NCBI GenBank assembly: GCA_020631735.1
Contig: CM036223.1
Location: 55,170,456-55,234,455, forward strand
Reading direction: 5' to 3'
Length of the DNA: 64,000 bases
Source of the DNA: Saccharum officinarum
Lineage: Eukaryota > Streptophyta > Magnoliopsida > Poales > Poaceae
Shown: in pieces, positions 44,206-54,900 of the stretch
How positions within the stretch are numbered: position 1 is the stretch's first letter
How the letters are laid out: each line of letters starts with the position of its first letter
Made by a program: the position numbers and the translations under genes
Notes under the pieces: generated by a model
Database searches by the model: none
Told to the model about the DNA's origin: nothing
The model's input: the letters and a program-made list of their open reading frames with translations, nothing else

Positions 44206-46347
44206 ATGGCGTGCGAGAACAGCAACGTTACTGCCAATGGCGACGGCCTGTGCATGGCGACGCCCCGCGCCGACCCGCTTAACTGGGGGAAGGCGGCGGA
44301 GGAGCTCATGGGCAGCCACCTCGACGAGGTGAAGCGGATGGTGGCCGAGTACCGCCAGCCCTTGGTGAAGATCGAGGGCGCCAGCCTCCGCATCGCGCAG
44401 GTGGCCGCCGTGGCCGCCGGCGCTGGCGAGGCCCGGGTCGAGCTCGACGAGTCCGCCCGTGGCCGGGTCAAGGCCAGCAGCGACTGGGTCATGAACAGCA
44501 TGATGAACGGAACCGACAGCTACGGCGTCACCACCGGCTTCGGCGCCACGTCCCACAGGAGGACCAAGGAGGGCGGCGCTCTCCAGAGGGAGCTCATCCG
44601 GTTCCTCAACGCTGGCGCATTCGGCACCGGCACCGACGGCCACGTCCTGCCGGCCGAGGCCACGCGTGCGGCCATGCTCGTCCGCATCAACACCCTCCTC
44701 CAGGGCTACTCCGGCATCCGCTTCGAGATCCTCGAGGCGATCGTCAAGCTGCTCAACGCCAACGTCACGCCGTGCCTGCCGCTCCGCGGCACGGTCACCG
44801 CGTCCGGCGACCTCGTGCCGCTCTCCTACATTGCCGGCCTCGTCACCGGGCGTGAGAACTCTGTTGCAGTCGCCCCGGATGGCAGCAAGGTGAACGCCGC
44901 AGAGGCGTTCAAGATTGCCGGCATCCAGGGCGGCTTCTTCGAGCTGCAGCCCAAGGAAGGTCTTGCGATGGTGAACGGCACGGCCGTGGGCTCTGGCCTT
45001 GCCTCCACGGTGCTCTTTGAGGCGAACATCCTTGCCATCCTCGCCGAGGTCCTGTCCGCCGTGTTCTGCGAGGTCATGAACGGCAAGCCGGAGTACACCG
45101 ACCACCTGACCCACAAGCTGAAGCACCACCCGGGACAGATCGAGGCTGCTGCCATCATGGAGCACATCTTGGAGGGCAGCTCCTACATGAAGCTTGCCAA
45201 GAAGCTCGGCGAGCTGGACCCCTTGATGAAGCCCAAGCAGGACCGGTACGCGCTCCGCACATCGCCGCAGTGGCTTGGTCCCCAGATTGAGGTTATCCGT
45301 GCCGCCACCAAGTCCATTGAGCGCGAGATCAACTCCGTCAACGACAACCCGCTGATCGATGTCGCCCGGAGCAAGGCTCTTCACGGTGGCAACTTCCAGG
45401 GCACGCCCATCGGAGTGTCCATGGACAACACCCGTCTCGCCATCGCAGCCATCGGCAAGCTCATGTTTGCGCAATTCTCTGAGCTCGTCAACGACTACTA
45501 CAACAACGGCTTGCCGTCCAACCTGTCCGGCGGGCGCAACCCCAGCTTGGACTACGGCTTCAAGGGCGCCGAGATCGCCATGGCGTCCTACTGCTCTGAG
45601 CTGCAGTTCTTGGGGAACCCGGTCACCAACCACGTCCAGAGCGCGGAGCAGCACAACCAGGACGTGAACTCGCTCGGACTCATCTCCTCCAGGAAGACTG
45701 CTGAGGCCATCGAGATCCTGAAGCTCATGTCCTCGACGTTCCTGATCGCCCTGTGCCAGGCCGTCGACCTGCGGCACATCGAGGAGAACGTCAAGAGCGC
45801 CGTCAAGAGCTGCGTGATGACGGTGGCGAAGAAGACTCTGAGCACCAATTCCACCGGTGGTCTCCACGTCGCCCGCTTCTGCGAGAAGGACCTGCTCCAG
45901 GAGATCGAGCGCGAGGCGGTGTTCGCGTATGCCGACGACCCCTGCAGCGCTAACTACCCGCTGATGAAGAAGCTTCGCAACGTGCTCGTGGAACGCGCCC
46001 TTGCCAACGGCGCTGCCGAGTTCGACGCCGAGACATCCGTGTTCGCCAAGGTCGCCCAGTTCGAGGAGGAGCTGCGCGCGGCGCTGCCCAAGGCGGTGGA
46101 GGCTGCACGGACGGCTGTCGAGAACGGCACGGCAGCGATACCAAACAGAATCACCGAGTGCCGCTCCTACCCGCTCTACCGCTTCGTGCGCGAGGAGCTC
46201 GGAGCCGTGTACCTCACCGGCGAGAAGACGCGCTCTCCCGGCGAGGAGCTCAACAAGGTGCTCGTTGCCATCAACCAGGGCAAGCACATCGACCCGCTGC
46301 TCGAGTGCCTCAAGGAGTGGAACGGCGAGCCACTGCCCATCTGCTGA
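44206..46347 (+). CDS. PAL: Phenylalanine ammonia-lyase, intronless (PAL-A, 713 aa)
   Basis: Converts L-Phe to trans-cinnamate and ammonia, the entry step of phenylpropanoid synthesis (lignin, flavonoids, defence phenolics); a cytosolic homotetramer. ATG 44206 is chosen because MACEN is a usual grass PAL start and no upstream in-frame ATG fits. Visible marks: catalytic Tyr106 in SYGVTTGFG, the Ala199-Ser200-Gly201 triad in [17 protein letters not shown] that self-cyclises to the MIO electrophile, [11 protein letters not shown], and [17 protein letters not shown]. The selectivity residue is Phe133 in IRFLNAG; grass bifunctional PAL/TAL enzymes have His here, so this should be a PAL without strong tyrosine activity. 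The length is normal and no break is seen. The intron present in PAL-B is cleanly absent between codons 132 and 133. GC-rich, unlike its surroundings. Confidence 0.97.
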   Translation: MACENSNVTANGDGLCMATPRADPLNWGKAAEELMGSHLDEVKRMVAEYRQPLVKIEGASLRIAQVAAVAAGAGEARVELDESARGRVKASSDWVMNSMMNGTDSYGVTTGFGATSHRRTKEGGALQRELIRFLNAGAFGTGTDGHVLPAEATRAAMLVRINTLLQGYSGIRFEILEAIVKLLNANVTPCLPLRGTVTASGDLVPLSYIAGLVTGRENSVAVAPDGSKVNAAEAFKIAGIQGGFFELQPKEGLAMVNGTAVGSGLASTVLFEANILAILAEVLSAVFCEVMNGKPEYTDHLTHKLKHHPGQIEAAAIMEHILEGSSYMKLAKKLGELDPLMKPKQDRYALRTSPQWLGPQIEVIRAATKSIEREINSVNDNPLIDVARSKALHGGNFQGTPIGVSMDNTRLAIAAIGKLMFAQFSELVNDYYNNGLPSNLSGGRNPSLDYGFKGAEIAMASYCSELQFLGNPVTNHVQSAEQHNQDVNSLGLISSRKTAEAIEILKLMSSTFLIALCQAVDLRHIEENVKSAVKSCVMTVAKKTLSTNSTGGLHVARFCEKDLLQEIEREAVFAYADDPCSANYPLMKKLRNVLVERALANGAAEFDAETSVFAKVAQFEEELRAALPKAVEAARTAVENGTAAIPNRITECRSYPLYRFVREELGAVYLTGEKTRSPGEELNKVLVAINQGKHIDPLLECLKEWNGEPLPIC

Positions 46348-46577
46348 ACAGAAGAACGCATAGGGAGAAAGAATGGAGCGTTCATTGTTCAATAGTTCGA
46401 AATCAGTTTTTTTCTTCTCTTCCTTTTTTTTTGCATGGGTAGCAAAGGCTAATGACTGTATTCAATTCTTATGAATTACGTTATTATTTCAAGAAATCTG
46501 TATTCCATTCTAGTTATTATTTTGTTTTGACAGCTAAAAATTATCCATCTAGTTTTTTCTAACTGTACTATGATCAC
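46348..46577 (+). other. PAL-A 3' flank
   Basis: T-rich and AT-rich downstream sequence, probably the 3' UTR and poly(A) region of PAL-A. There is no single strong polyadenylation signal that I can single out. Confidence 0.5.
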
Positions 46578-46879
46578 AAAAGGAGGTATAGACTTGCTAA
46601 GTGGAGTATACTTTGGAAGCCAAGATGTACGGGGATTTGGGCATCTTGAATTTAAAAGTTAGAACTATTGTTTAATCAGTAAATGATTGTTCAAACTTTT
46701 GAACGAGAGGCTATTTGGCAAGATGTGTGGAACCTTTATCTAAAATAATTTATAGTGGAAACCAAACTAGATTTTGTGAGGATCTTTGGACCGTACAGGA
46801 ATCTTTAAAACTAAAATTTCCAGATCTTACAGAATAATGAGAAGAAAAGATGTTACTGTACCTAAAGGGCTAAGTTTGA
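46578..46879 (+). pseudogene. LINE (L1-type) reverse transcriptase, C-terminal part, left piece
   Basis: The plus-strand text reads RYRLAKWSILWKPRC, then after frame changes GILNLKVR, and just before the insertion a clean run RIMRRKDVTVPKGLS. These match the region after the RT fingers/palm of plant L1 elements ('...GLGI-NL--KN--LL-KWL' and the tract before the zf-RVT domain). Stops are frequent. The reading frame continues exactly at 48565 after the inserted LTR. Confidence 0.7.
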
Positions 46880-48564
46880 TGTAACGCCCCGCATTTTCAC
46901 TACCAAGGTAAAAATGCCGGTTAAGGATCATCATTCAACAAAGCGACGACTTTCTTGAATAACAACCCAAATCAAAGTATTGCAACAGAACAATAGTTAG
47001 AACCTTATAATAATTATTGCACATGAGGATAAGGGCAATTAATAAATATTACCTAAAACAAATACAATCATAATTCTCCGCTTTATAATTTTTTTTTGTA
47101 TCATGTATTGCTCCTACGTCTTCCTTTAAGTCAGGTTCTTGGCGTGTCCCATCTTTTCATCTGAAGGGGGAGGGTTAATAGCAAGAGTGAGAACAAAGTA
47201 CTCAGCAAGCATATAATAAATCAATGAAATGCATACCTAGCCATTGTCATATCAATTCTCAATCATAGATCATTTACATATTTTAAAAAATAACTTAAGA
47301 ACTCTATTATCACTCATAAGTAGGAAAGAGCCTCCTATAGGCTCCCGTAGCCTCCAATCCAGGAGACATGACATGAATTCATAAGTTAACCCTGTGCAGG
47401 TTTGTGTCGCTTTACCCATGATTACCTAGACCAATTTTCCATCGCACTTCCATTGGTGCGACTCATGGTCAAGATACCGTGACTTTCTCCACTTTCGTAT
47501 ATTACATACTCCACATCTACTCACGTGCGCTAATATATGCGCCTGGGTGTACTTCATCGACACCTGATTGGGAATGTATATCATCACCCCAACCCTCTCC
47601 TCACTTACCATAGGGAGTACATAACAACATCCATGGTTACCGGACTCGGCCCGTCCCAAACGGATTCACTTGTCGACACGGTTTCATACGGCCCACAGAA
47701 TGAGTGAGAAGGGTTTGGTCCTTATATATTCATAGTCGATGTAGAGAGAGCTCGACCGACCCGAATTCATCATCACATTCCATGAGCTCTCTCGACACCG
47801 AATAATCAGTTGTCATCAATTAATCATTTCCCACCATCATCATCATGTCCATTCATTTTAATTTAGAAATTAGATTTTGATGCATGTATTTTAGAAATAG
47901 GTGTATTTTATAAAAATAAGTATATCATCATTTACATGACTTGCCTGAGTCTTAAAAGGTGGCACCAATCCGTTCGTGTTTTCCAGATGCCATTCCACGG
48001 TCTTACCAAGCTTCCTGTAATTAGTGTAAATATATACTGATACTTATAGAATAGAAAAACACACAATATATATGTACACCTACATGGCCATGTGTTCATC
48101 CTACAGTCAAGAAATAGCTTCCTGATACTTGTATCAATTTTGCGGTGATTTTTATAACGTGAGTATAGCATAGCTGTCCTTAATAAGTCATTAATTAATT
48201 GATTAATTGTTAAGCTGATTTGTGCTTCACCTGATTGAATCTGCAGCAAATTAACCCTGGCCTATGATTTATTACTCCACAGATACAAGATTTATCGAAT
48301 AATAAACCATAATCAAAGTTGGCAACAGAGAATAGCTAGAGGGTACTAATAATTATTACAATACCATCCTACGTGCTTAAGTCTTTAAAGAAGCGTCACA
48401 TGTTGGCGCATTATTACAAGCCCGACATGTAGAAGTCCAAACTACATTACTAGGTGAGCGACGAAGTCATTTCGCCCGCGACATACATAACTGAACTAAG
48501 GGATTATTTAATCATCCCATCCACCATAGGAGGTGGCAGCGTGCTAATGACCCGGGTCTCCACA
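46880..48564 (+). mobile_element. Solo LTR with TTTGA target duplication
   Basis: 1685 bp, starting TGTAACGCCCCG and ending GGTCTCCACA (TG...CA). It is flanked by perfect 5-bp direct repeats TTTGA at 46875-46879 and 48565-48569. There is no coding domain, and no internal pair of long direct repeats that would make it a full element, although a ~55-bp phrase near 46965 (aatcaaagtattgcaacaga) recurs in diverged form near 48315. It interrupts the LINE in frame. Strand is assigned only from the TG/CA ends and is uncertain. Confidence 0.8.
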
Positions 48565-48995
48565 TTTGACCCCTCTGAACATTTCGATTAGAAGGGCAAT
48601 AGTTTGTGATAGGTTGAAGGATTGGCTTACTTTTGTATCCTTACTTTTACCCATTTATTTAAATGAGAATAAGGATGATTTTATTTGGTTGTTAAAGAAA
48701 AATGGTGTCTTCTCAACTCAATCTTTGTATGGAGATATCATGAAGAAAGAGAGAATTTCTAGGAAAAAAAATGTAATGAAAAGCAAAGATACCATTGAAG
48801 ATAAAGATTCTTCTGTGGTATTTAAAGAGAGGTGTGATCTTAATAAAAGATAACTCACTAAAAGAGGCCGGAAAGGGAGCACTAAGTGTAACTTATGTGT
48901 CTTAGAAGAAATAGTACAACACCTCTTTCTTGACTGTTGTATGGCTAAGTTTTTTTTATTGGAATGCATTGTTCATTATTTTAAATTTTTCATGT
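48565..48995 (+). pseudogene. LINE C-terminus with zf-RVT region, right piece
   Basis: The plus-strand frame from 48566 reads LNISIRRAIVCDRLKDWLTF, then NENKDDFIWLLKKNGVFSTQ and SLYGDIM. After a stop near 48850 it reads GSTKCNLCVLEEIVQHLFLD followed by CCMAKF, the Cys/His zinc-binding zf-RVT domain at the end of plant L1 ORF2. The linker that normally bears WKLK...FLWY is missing or mutated. The 3' end of the LINE is not seen; near 49000 the sequence switches to CACTA-type text. Confidence 0.75.
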
Positions 48996-49002
48996 GATGC
49001 TG

Positions 49003-50121
49003 ACAGTACCCCTACCTATTACGATCAGGGCTATAAAGCCGGTGTTCTTAAAAATGACCATCACCCGCATGTGTTAAATCTTTTTGAAGATCTCACAGAA
49101 GAAGACGATTGATGAAAATGAGCTTCGTGACCTACATGAATTCGTGGTGGAGACTAAAAACCAACTAGAGATGTGTTTACCTTCCACTTTTTTGATATAA
49201 TGCCACGTCTTATGATTCATATGGTTCATCTGATATAGGTGTTGGGCCCTTGCTACTTACATGAAATATGGTCCTACGAGCGGTTCATGTCGTTTCTTAA
49301 TCGATACATGCTAAATTGAGCATACCCAAAGGGCTCCATGATAGAGGGCTATAATACCGAAGAAGTCATCGTGTGCTGTCAAGAGTACCTAAAAGATAAG
49401 AGAGGGATTGGTCTACCCGATTCTCGTCACAAGGGCAGGCTGGCTGGGAAATAAGAGAGGCATATGTTACAAAATATGAATCCTAATATTGTTTCTTATA
49501 GTGGCTTGAAGAGAAAGAAATTAGTAGGAAACCACTCAGCGATGATGACCTTTTGGAACTCGTCGGGGACCTTTGCAAGTTCATAATCAACGAGATTGTA
49601 CACAAGAATGACGCGTGTACCATGACCCAACGTCCGTGATAGGACGTCAACCTGAATGTTGGGCTCTTCATGATTGGGAAGAACTAAGCATAGGTCGTTG
49701 ATGACAATGTGTATTTAATTAATGTGACACTAGTCTTGTGTATGTAATGTGACATTAGTGATGTTTCCTTTGGATTTGATCGGACTTGTGGATGGTACAA
49801 TACTAATGAATGTGTTATATTAGCGAATAATGTGTTATATTATTCAATGTGCTATATGCATTATGTCGATGATGTATTGGTGCAATTGTCTGGCGTTTGG
49901 TGGATCTGAATATATACATATATACATGGTTTGGTGACATTTCAAATTCAAATTTTGAATTTAAATTTTGGCGGGAAAATAGATTATGGTGGCGGCTGTA
50001 AACTCAAGCCGCCCCTACAAATAAATCTCTAGATGCGGATAAAGTTACAAGCCACCTCTACAAAACTAATTTGTAAAGGTGGCTGGTAATCCCAGCCGCC
50101 CCTGCAAAACTATTTCTAGGT
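49003..50121 (+). mobile_element. CACTA (En/Spm) transposon remnant with DUF4218-like exon
   Basis: At 49111-49455 one plus-strand frame reads NELRDLHEFVVETKNQLEMC, then PSTFFDIMPRLMIHMVHL, a stop, YERFMSFLNRYMLN, a stop, and KGSMIEGYNTEEVIVCCQEY. This is the DUF4218 domain (PF13960) of plant CACTA transposases, disrupted by TAG (~49236) and TGA (~49311). From ~49985 to 50121 there are inverted 'ggcggctg/cagccgcc' modules separated by cctacaaa, the typical subterminal repeats of grass CACTA elements, ending in tttctaggtgt, a degenerate CACTA end in reverse. The left end was not found. No activity is expected. Confidence 0.7.
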
Positions 50122-51306
50122 GTTCTATAGAAATCTGTGATTTGTCGATCTAATCTTTGTATTTTTTTTGTTACGTAAAGTATATACCATAGTTGTTACT
50201 TACTTGAGCCCAGGGTAGGCCGGGGACCCCACCCAGGCCCGCCCGGTGCCTGGGCGTAGTAGTGAACTGTGAACATCACTATACTTGCCCTAAAAACGTG
50301 GAAAACATGCAGCAATTGACAAGCCACTAAGAGATGGAGAGTGAAAACCTTGATCGTAAAGAGCTGGACCCAATTCTTTGGAATATCGCTGAAATGTAAA
50401 AGAAAGAACAATTTGTAGCATGGATATGGTCACCTTTTGTGTCTTCCCTTTCAAACAGCAGTCGGGCGTGCCTGCTTAGTCGCCGCCCACTACGAAATGA
50501 TGATCTGGCTGGTGGCCGCCGAGTCTGTCTCTAGTGTTTACCAACCGTGTGATAGTAGTGATGCTGCCCCCCCCCCCCCCCCAAAAAAAAGAAAAATCGA
50601 AAAGAGTAGCAGGTCGTGCATTACATGGATGTTGGCATGTTGCCATGCAGCACCTGCTTTCTACCGGCCGAACAGTATAATACGCCCTCCGTCCAAAAGG
50701 TTGAAGCGTGGAATCTTCATGATACGCTTCTCTGGACTCCGGAACATCAATGAGTGTTTATCACAGCAATTTTCATGAAATTGTTTATCACAACTTGGTT
50801 CCCACAACGAAGTGCTTCATGTGGCTAGTGCTGCTGCCTGCTGGTGAAGTTTTACAGTTTGCTGCGCCAGATCTGGAGCGCCTTTCTTTCCTTGGAAGTT
50901 CTCCTGCTGGTGCAGAATCCGATGGGACAGACAACTTGACCTCCCGAATTTTGAGTCGAGTCTCCAGTTTTTCTGGTAATGCATGTTTGCTCGGTTGCTC
51001 CAATCTGCCAGTTCTCGGCAGAGTCAAGACAGAAATTGCAACCAAAAGAAGCGCGCAGTTTCTGAATATTTGGTCTCTACTAGATGCCCTGACCAACAGG
51101 CCGCAGCTGAGTGGGACTGCTCATGTACCGAAGTGGACTCGTCATTTCGTGCCATTTCTTGTGACATTTCGCACGCATCTCCAATCTCCAAGTGGTTGCG
51201 TTGCGTGTGTAAGGTCTGGGCGCCGGACCGGCCCAACTGGAGACACCCGACTGACCGAGACCGTAAGACTTGGCAATAGCTCGCGTCCACACACACGGGC
51301 TCCCCC
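50122..51306. other. Distal upstream region of PAL-B, no gene
   Basis: Holds a poly-C/poly-A tract (50565-50588), a stretch resembling a partial MITE end (ccctccgtccaaaagg, 50683-50698) and a plus-strand open frame (50750-51862) that runs through the PAL-B promoter and TATA box with no domain, so I do not treat it as a gene. Confidence 0.5.
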
Positions 51307-51313
51307 ACCAACC
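51307..51313 (+). promoter_or_regulatory. AC-II element upstream of PAL-B
   Basis: ACCAACC, same motif as upstream of PAL-A, ~390 bp before the TATA box. Confidence 0.45.
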
Positions 51314-51643
51314 CCGTCGCACTCAGTGGCCACCCACCACCAGCAGCCCCACCTCCGTGCGCAAGTGCAAGCGCAACGCAACCGCATCTCTCTACATCTG
51401 GTGCGGCGCGCCCGTCGTCCGGCTGGCTGCAACCAGAGCCCGATCGAGCCGACGACGGGCCGGCGCCGGGTCAGTGTCCTATTCCCCGGCAGGCGGACCG
51501 CGGACGGCAGGCAGGCGGCCACGCCACGCGACGACTGGCTCCGCGCGGGCAGGCCACTCGCGTGGCGCGCATCGGCAAGATGGTTGGCCGGCCCATCCAA
51601 GGGCCACAGGGCGGCGTCGCGGAGTCAGCTCGGCCCGCCAACA

Positions 51644-51650
51644 ACCTACC
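51644..51650 (+). promoter_or_regulatory. AC-I element upstream of PAL-B
   Basis: ACCTACC, the AC-I MYB motif of phenylpropanoid promoters, 54 bp before the TATA box: a typical distance for lignin-gene regulation by R2R3-MYB factors. Confidence 0.6.
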
Positions 51651-51703
51651 CCCCATGCCAATGCCAGTCGCAGACCCCAACAACCTCCCACCCGTGGCCA
51701 CGC

Positions 51704-51710
51704 TATTTAA
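51704..51710 (+). promoter_or_regulatory. TATA box of PAL-B
   Basis: tatttaa in a GC-rich promoter, ~245 bases before the ATG, giving a ~215-nt leader. Confidence 0.65.
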
Positions 51711-51954
51711 GCCCCTCCTCCCCCCACCCTTCTCCTCAGGAAGAGCCTAGCTTCCCACAAAGCCAAAGCTCTTCTTCGATCTACAGCACTGTCACGCAAT
51801 TAGCTAGCTGTACTAATAATCCGCTAGTAGCAGTGTATTTAGCCACTACTACTCTTGTGTAGCTTTTAATTTTCCCCAGCTAGCTAGTTTCTACTTCTGT
51901 CGATCGTCCGCGTTGTTCCTCTCATCTGTGTACGCAACGCACGCACGTGTCGCA

Positions 51955-54900
51955 ATGGAGTGCGAGACCGGCTTTGTCCGCTCCCTGAACGGCGACGGCC
52001 TGTGCATGTCGGCGCCGCGCGCCTCCGACCCGCTGAACTGGGGCAAGGCCGCGGAGGACCTGTCCGGGAGCCACCTGGAGGAGGTGAAGCGGATGGTGGC
52101 GGAGTTCCGCGAGCCGGTGGTGAAGATCCAGGGCGCGAGCCTGAGCATCGCGCAGGTGGCCGCCGTGGCCGCCGCGGGCGCCGGCGGCGAGGCCCGCGTG
52201 GAGCTGGACGAGTCCGCGCGCGAGCGCGTCAAGGCCAGCAGCGACTGGGTCATGAGCAGCATGATGAACGGCACCGACAGCTACGGCGTCACCACCGGCT
52301 TCGGCGCCACCTCCCACCGCCGCACCAAGGAAGGCGGCGCGCTCCAGAGGGAGCTCATCAGGTGAGACGACTGGGACCGAGACCTCGATTTCTTTCTTTT
52401 TCCACAGCAGTTCAATTCTGAGCCTAGTTAGTACTGAACTGTATTCAGTCCGAGTATTAGTTTCGCAGTTAGATTGGATGTGTAGTGGTTTATTCACGAT
52501 TTCCTGGTTGCACTGCAGCGTCGCGCGAGCTGCGCCTGCATGTGCTCCGGCTAGTTGTTTACTGCACGGGATCCCATCAGTTACCAAATCAAGAAATAAT
52601 CCTTTTTCGCGGTGTTAGGTAGCACAACTGGTACTTATCAAAAAAAAAAAGGTAGCACAACTGGTAGCTAGGTCGTTGGTGAGTTGGCAATAAACATAAA
52701 AAACTACCTCAAACTTTTTTTATCGGTGGATGGTTTACATCATTCGTGCCTACAACCCTTACAAATTACAAGTACAATACAGCACTATCAATCCTCTCTA
52801 CTACACTATATCATGTCTCCAAAGTAGTAAAACAGTGATAAAAAAAAGATCATCCAGGCTGTGGCAGTTCATTTCACATGCAAAACCAGTAGTAGGATGC
52901 ACCGAACCTGCTCTCCTGTCGACACGCGACAGTAGGAGCAGACGCCACGGATCCGGATACTCCAGCCAACACGAGCCGCGATCAATCACCGATCCACGGC
53001 TTACGCGTGCTCCACCCCAACTTCGGTGCCACTGCCACCGTTCGGCGGGCCACACGCCCTGTCCCACCGACCATACCAGCATGGTACTGTGCAAAGTTGG
53101 GCTCGACAGCTCGGCAGGTGCGGAAGCGGAAACCCCGTGCTTTCCGGGCGCGTCGACGTCCGCGGCCGGTGGCTCGCTCACCGCCAGCGCGGCCTACCTA
53201 GTTTGGCCTCCCGGGGATTTGGGATCTCACCCTGCTGGCTGGCTAGTGGCTACAGCGGATCCTGGAGGGAGTAGTTTTTTTTTAGTTTTGACTCGGCTCG
53301 CCCCGACCGACGCCGAGCAACCGAGCCAGCTTTCGTTCGGCGCCTTGAGCCATCATCGCCTCGTGCTCGCGTCGCAGCCACGTGGAAATCCAAAGTCTTG
53401 GGCCCCGCCGCTTAGTCCCCGCACATGGCGACGACGTGGGTAGGCTAGTATTGGCGTAGTGGGTGACTAGTTCGCTGGATAGAGATGGCCGCCGAATGGG
53501 GGGTTCGCGACCGTCACGTCGCCGCTGGAAGTTAGGTGACCGGCGTGAGCCACTGCGATTGCGATTGTGCTTGCGCTCGCCGCCGCCCGTGCGTTGCGAG
53601 ATCCGAGAGCTCACGTCGCACGAGTTGCTCGTGCACAGGGTGGAACAGCGGCCGACAGTCATCGGAACATGGGCGCCTTCGGAGCTGGAACGCGTTTTGT
53701 ACCACAGCCCAGGCCCAGCAACATGAGTTGCATCTTCAGATTTTTCTCTTTCCGCCTTTTTATACCTACCTAATAAAAAAAAGGCTTAAGCGTACGTTTC
53801 AGAAAGCTGTCCTTTTATTATAGGAAGTAATAAAGAACTAGAGCATGGACGTGTCATGAAACAACCACGGAGCAACAATATAATAAAAAATGAAAATCAT
53901 TAAGCAGTCAACTACTCGTAGCATGTGGAATTATTCCATGCAAAGTTTCAAACTGCCCACATCCGGGAAGCTTCTTTAGACTAAAAGCCCCCATTTTGCC
54001 CCTTACCCAACAAGCTGGCAAAATGAAGCAAACAATATTTTACTTGCACCGACAACTCTACTTATCTGTCCATCGGTAGGAATCCACTATTTCGTTTCTT
54101 GTTACTCGGTCTACAAAAACCGAGCGTCTGACTAGGTAGTACTGATATGACAAGGCAGCTCCTTAACACCGCAATCATCATAAACTAATAAGAATTACAA
54201 ACATAAACTAAACTCTTAAGTCGGCAGATTCTTGTTTGATCCAAGTTAGTTAATGTTCAAGTTTATCGTATTACCCTGACCAAGTTTATTGTTCAATCAT
54301 TCAGCTAAAATATCCCACTCGGGGCTCCGAATTGACCTCTACTTTGTCTGGTTCCATCTGACAGATTCCTCAATGCCGGCGCCTTCGGCACCGGCGCCGA
54401 CGGCCACGTGCTGCCGGCCGAGGCCACCCGCGCGGCGATGCTCGTGCGCATCAACACCCTCCTCCAGGGCTACTCCGGCATCCGCTTCGAGATCCTCGAG
54501 GCCATCGCCAAGCTGCTCAACGCCAACGTCACGCCGTGCCTGCCGCTGCGGGGCACCATCACCGCGTCGGGCGACCTCGTGCCGCTCTCCTACATTGCGG
54601 GACTCATCACGGGCCGCCAGAACTCCGTCGCGGTGGCCCCCAACGGCAGGAAGGTGGACGCCGCGGAGGCGTTCAAGATCGCCGGCATCGAGCACGGCTT
54701 CTTCGAGCTGCAGCCCAAGGAAGGCCTCGCCATGGTCAACGGCACGGCCGTGGGGTCTGGCCTCGCGTCCACCGTGCTCTTTGAGGCCAACGTGCTCGCC
54801 ACCATGGCCGAGGTCATCTCCGCGGTGTTCTGCGAGGTCATGACCGGCAAGCCCGAGTTCACCGACCACCTGACGCACAAGCTGAAGCACCACCCTGGAC

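Noticed and set aside
44176..46392. 738-codon minus-strand open frame opposite PAL-A
   Set aside because: Antisense shadow of a GC-rich coding region with strong third-position G/C. Translation is low complexity (Leu/Val/Gly/Arg/His) with no domain. PAL on the plus strand explains the sequence fully.
50683..50698. Stowaway MITE end (ccctccgtccaaaagg)
   Set aside because: Only one end is seen. I found no inverted partner within ~400 bp and no TA-flanked structure.
50750..51862. 370-codon plus-strand frame upstream of PAL-B
   Set aside because: It runs through the promoter, AC-I element and TATA box of PAL-B, has no domain and is Arg/Pro/Ser-rich as expected of GC-rich non-coding DNA.
52801..53823. 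Several 80-240-codon frames within the PAL-B intron
   Set aside because: GC-rich intron middle open on both strands with no domain; splice sites at 52361/54365 are strong and restore the PAL frame exactly.
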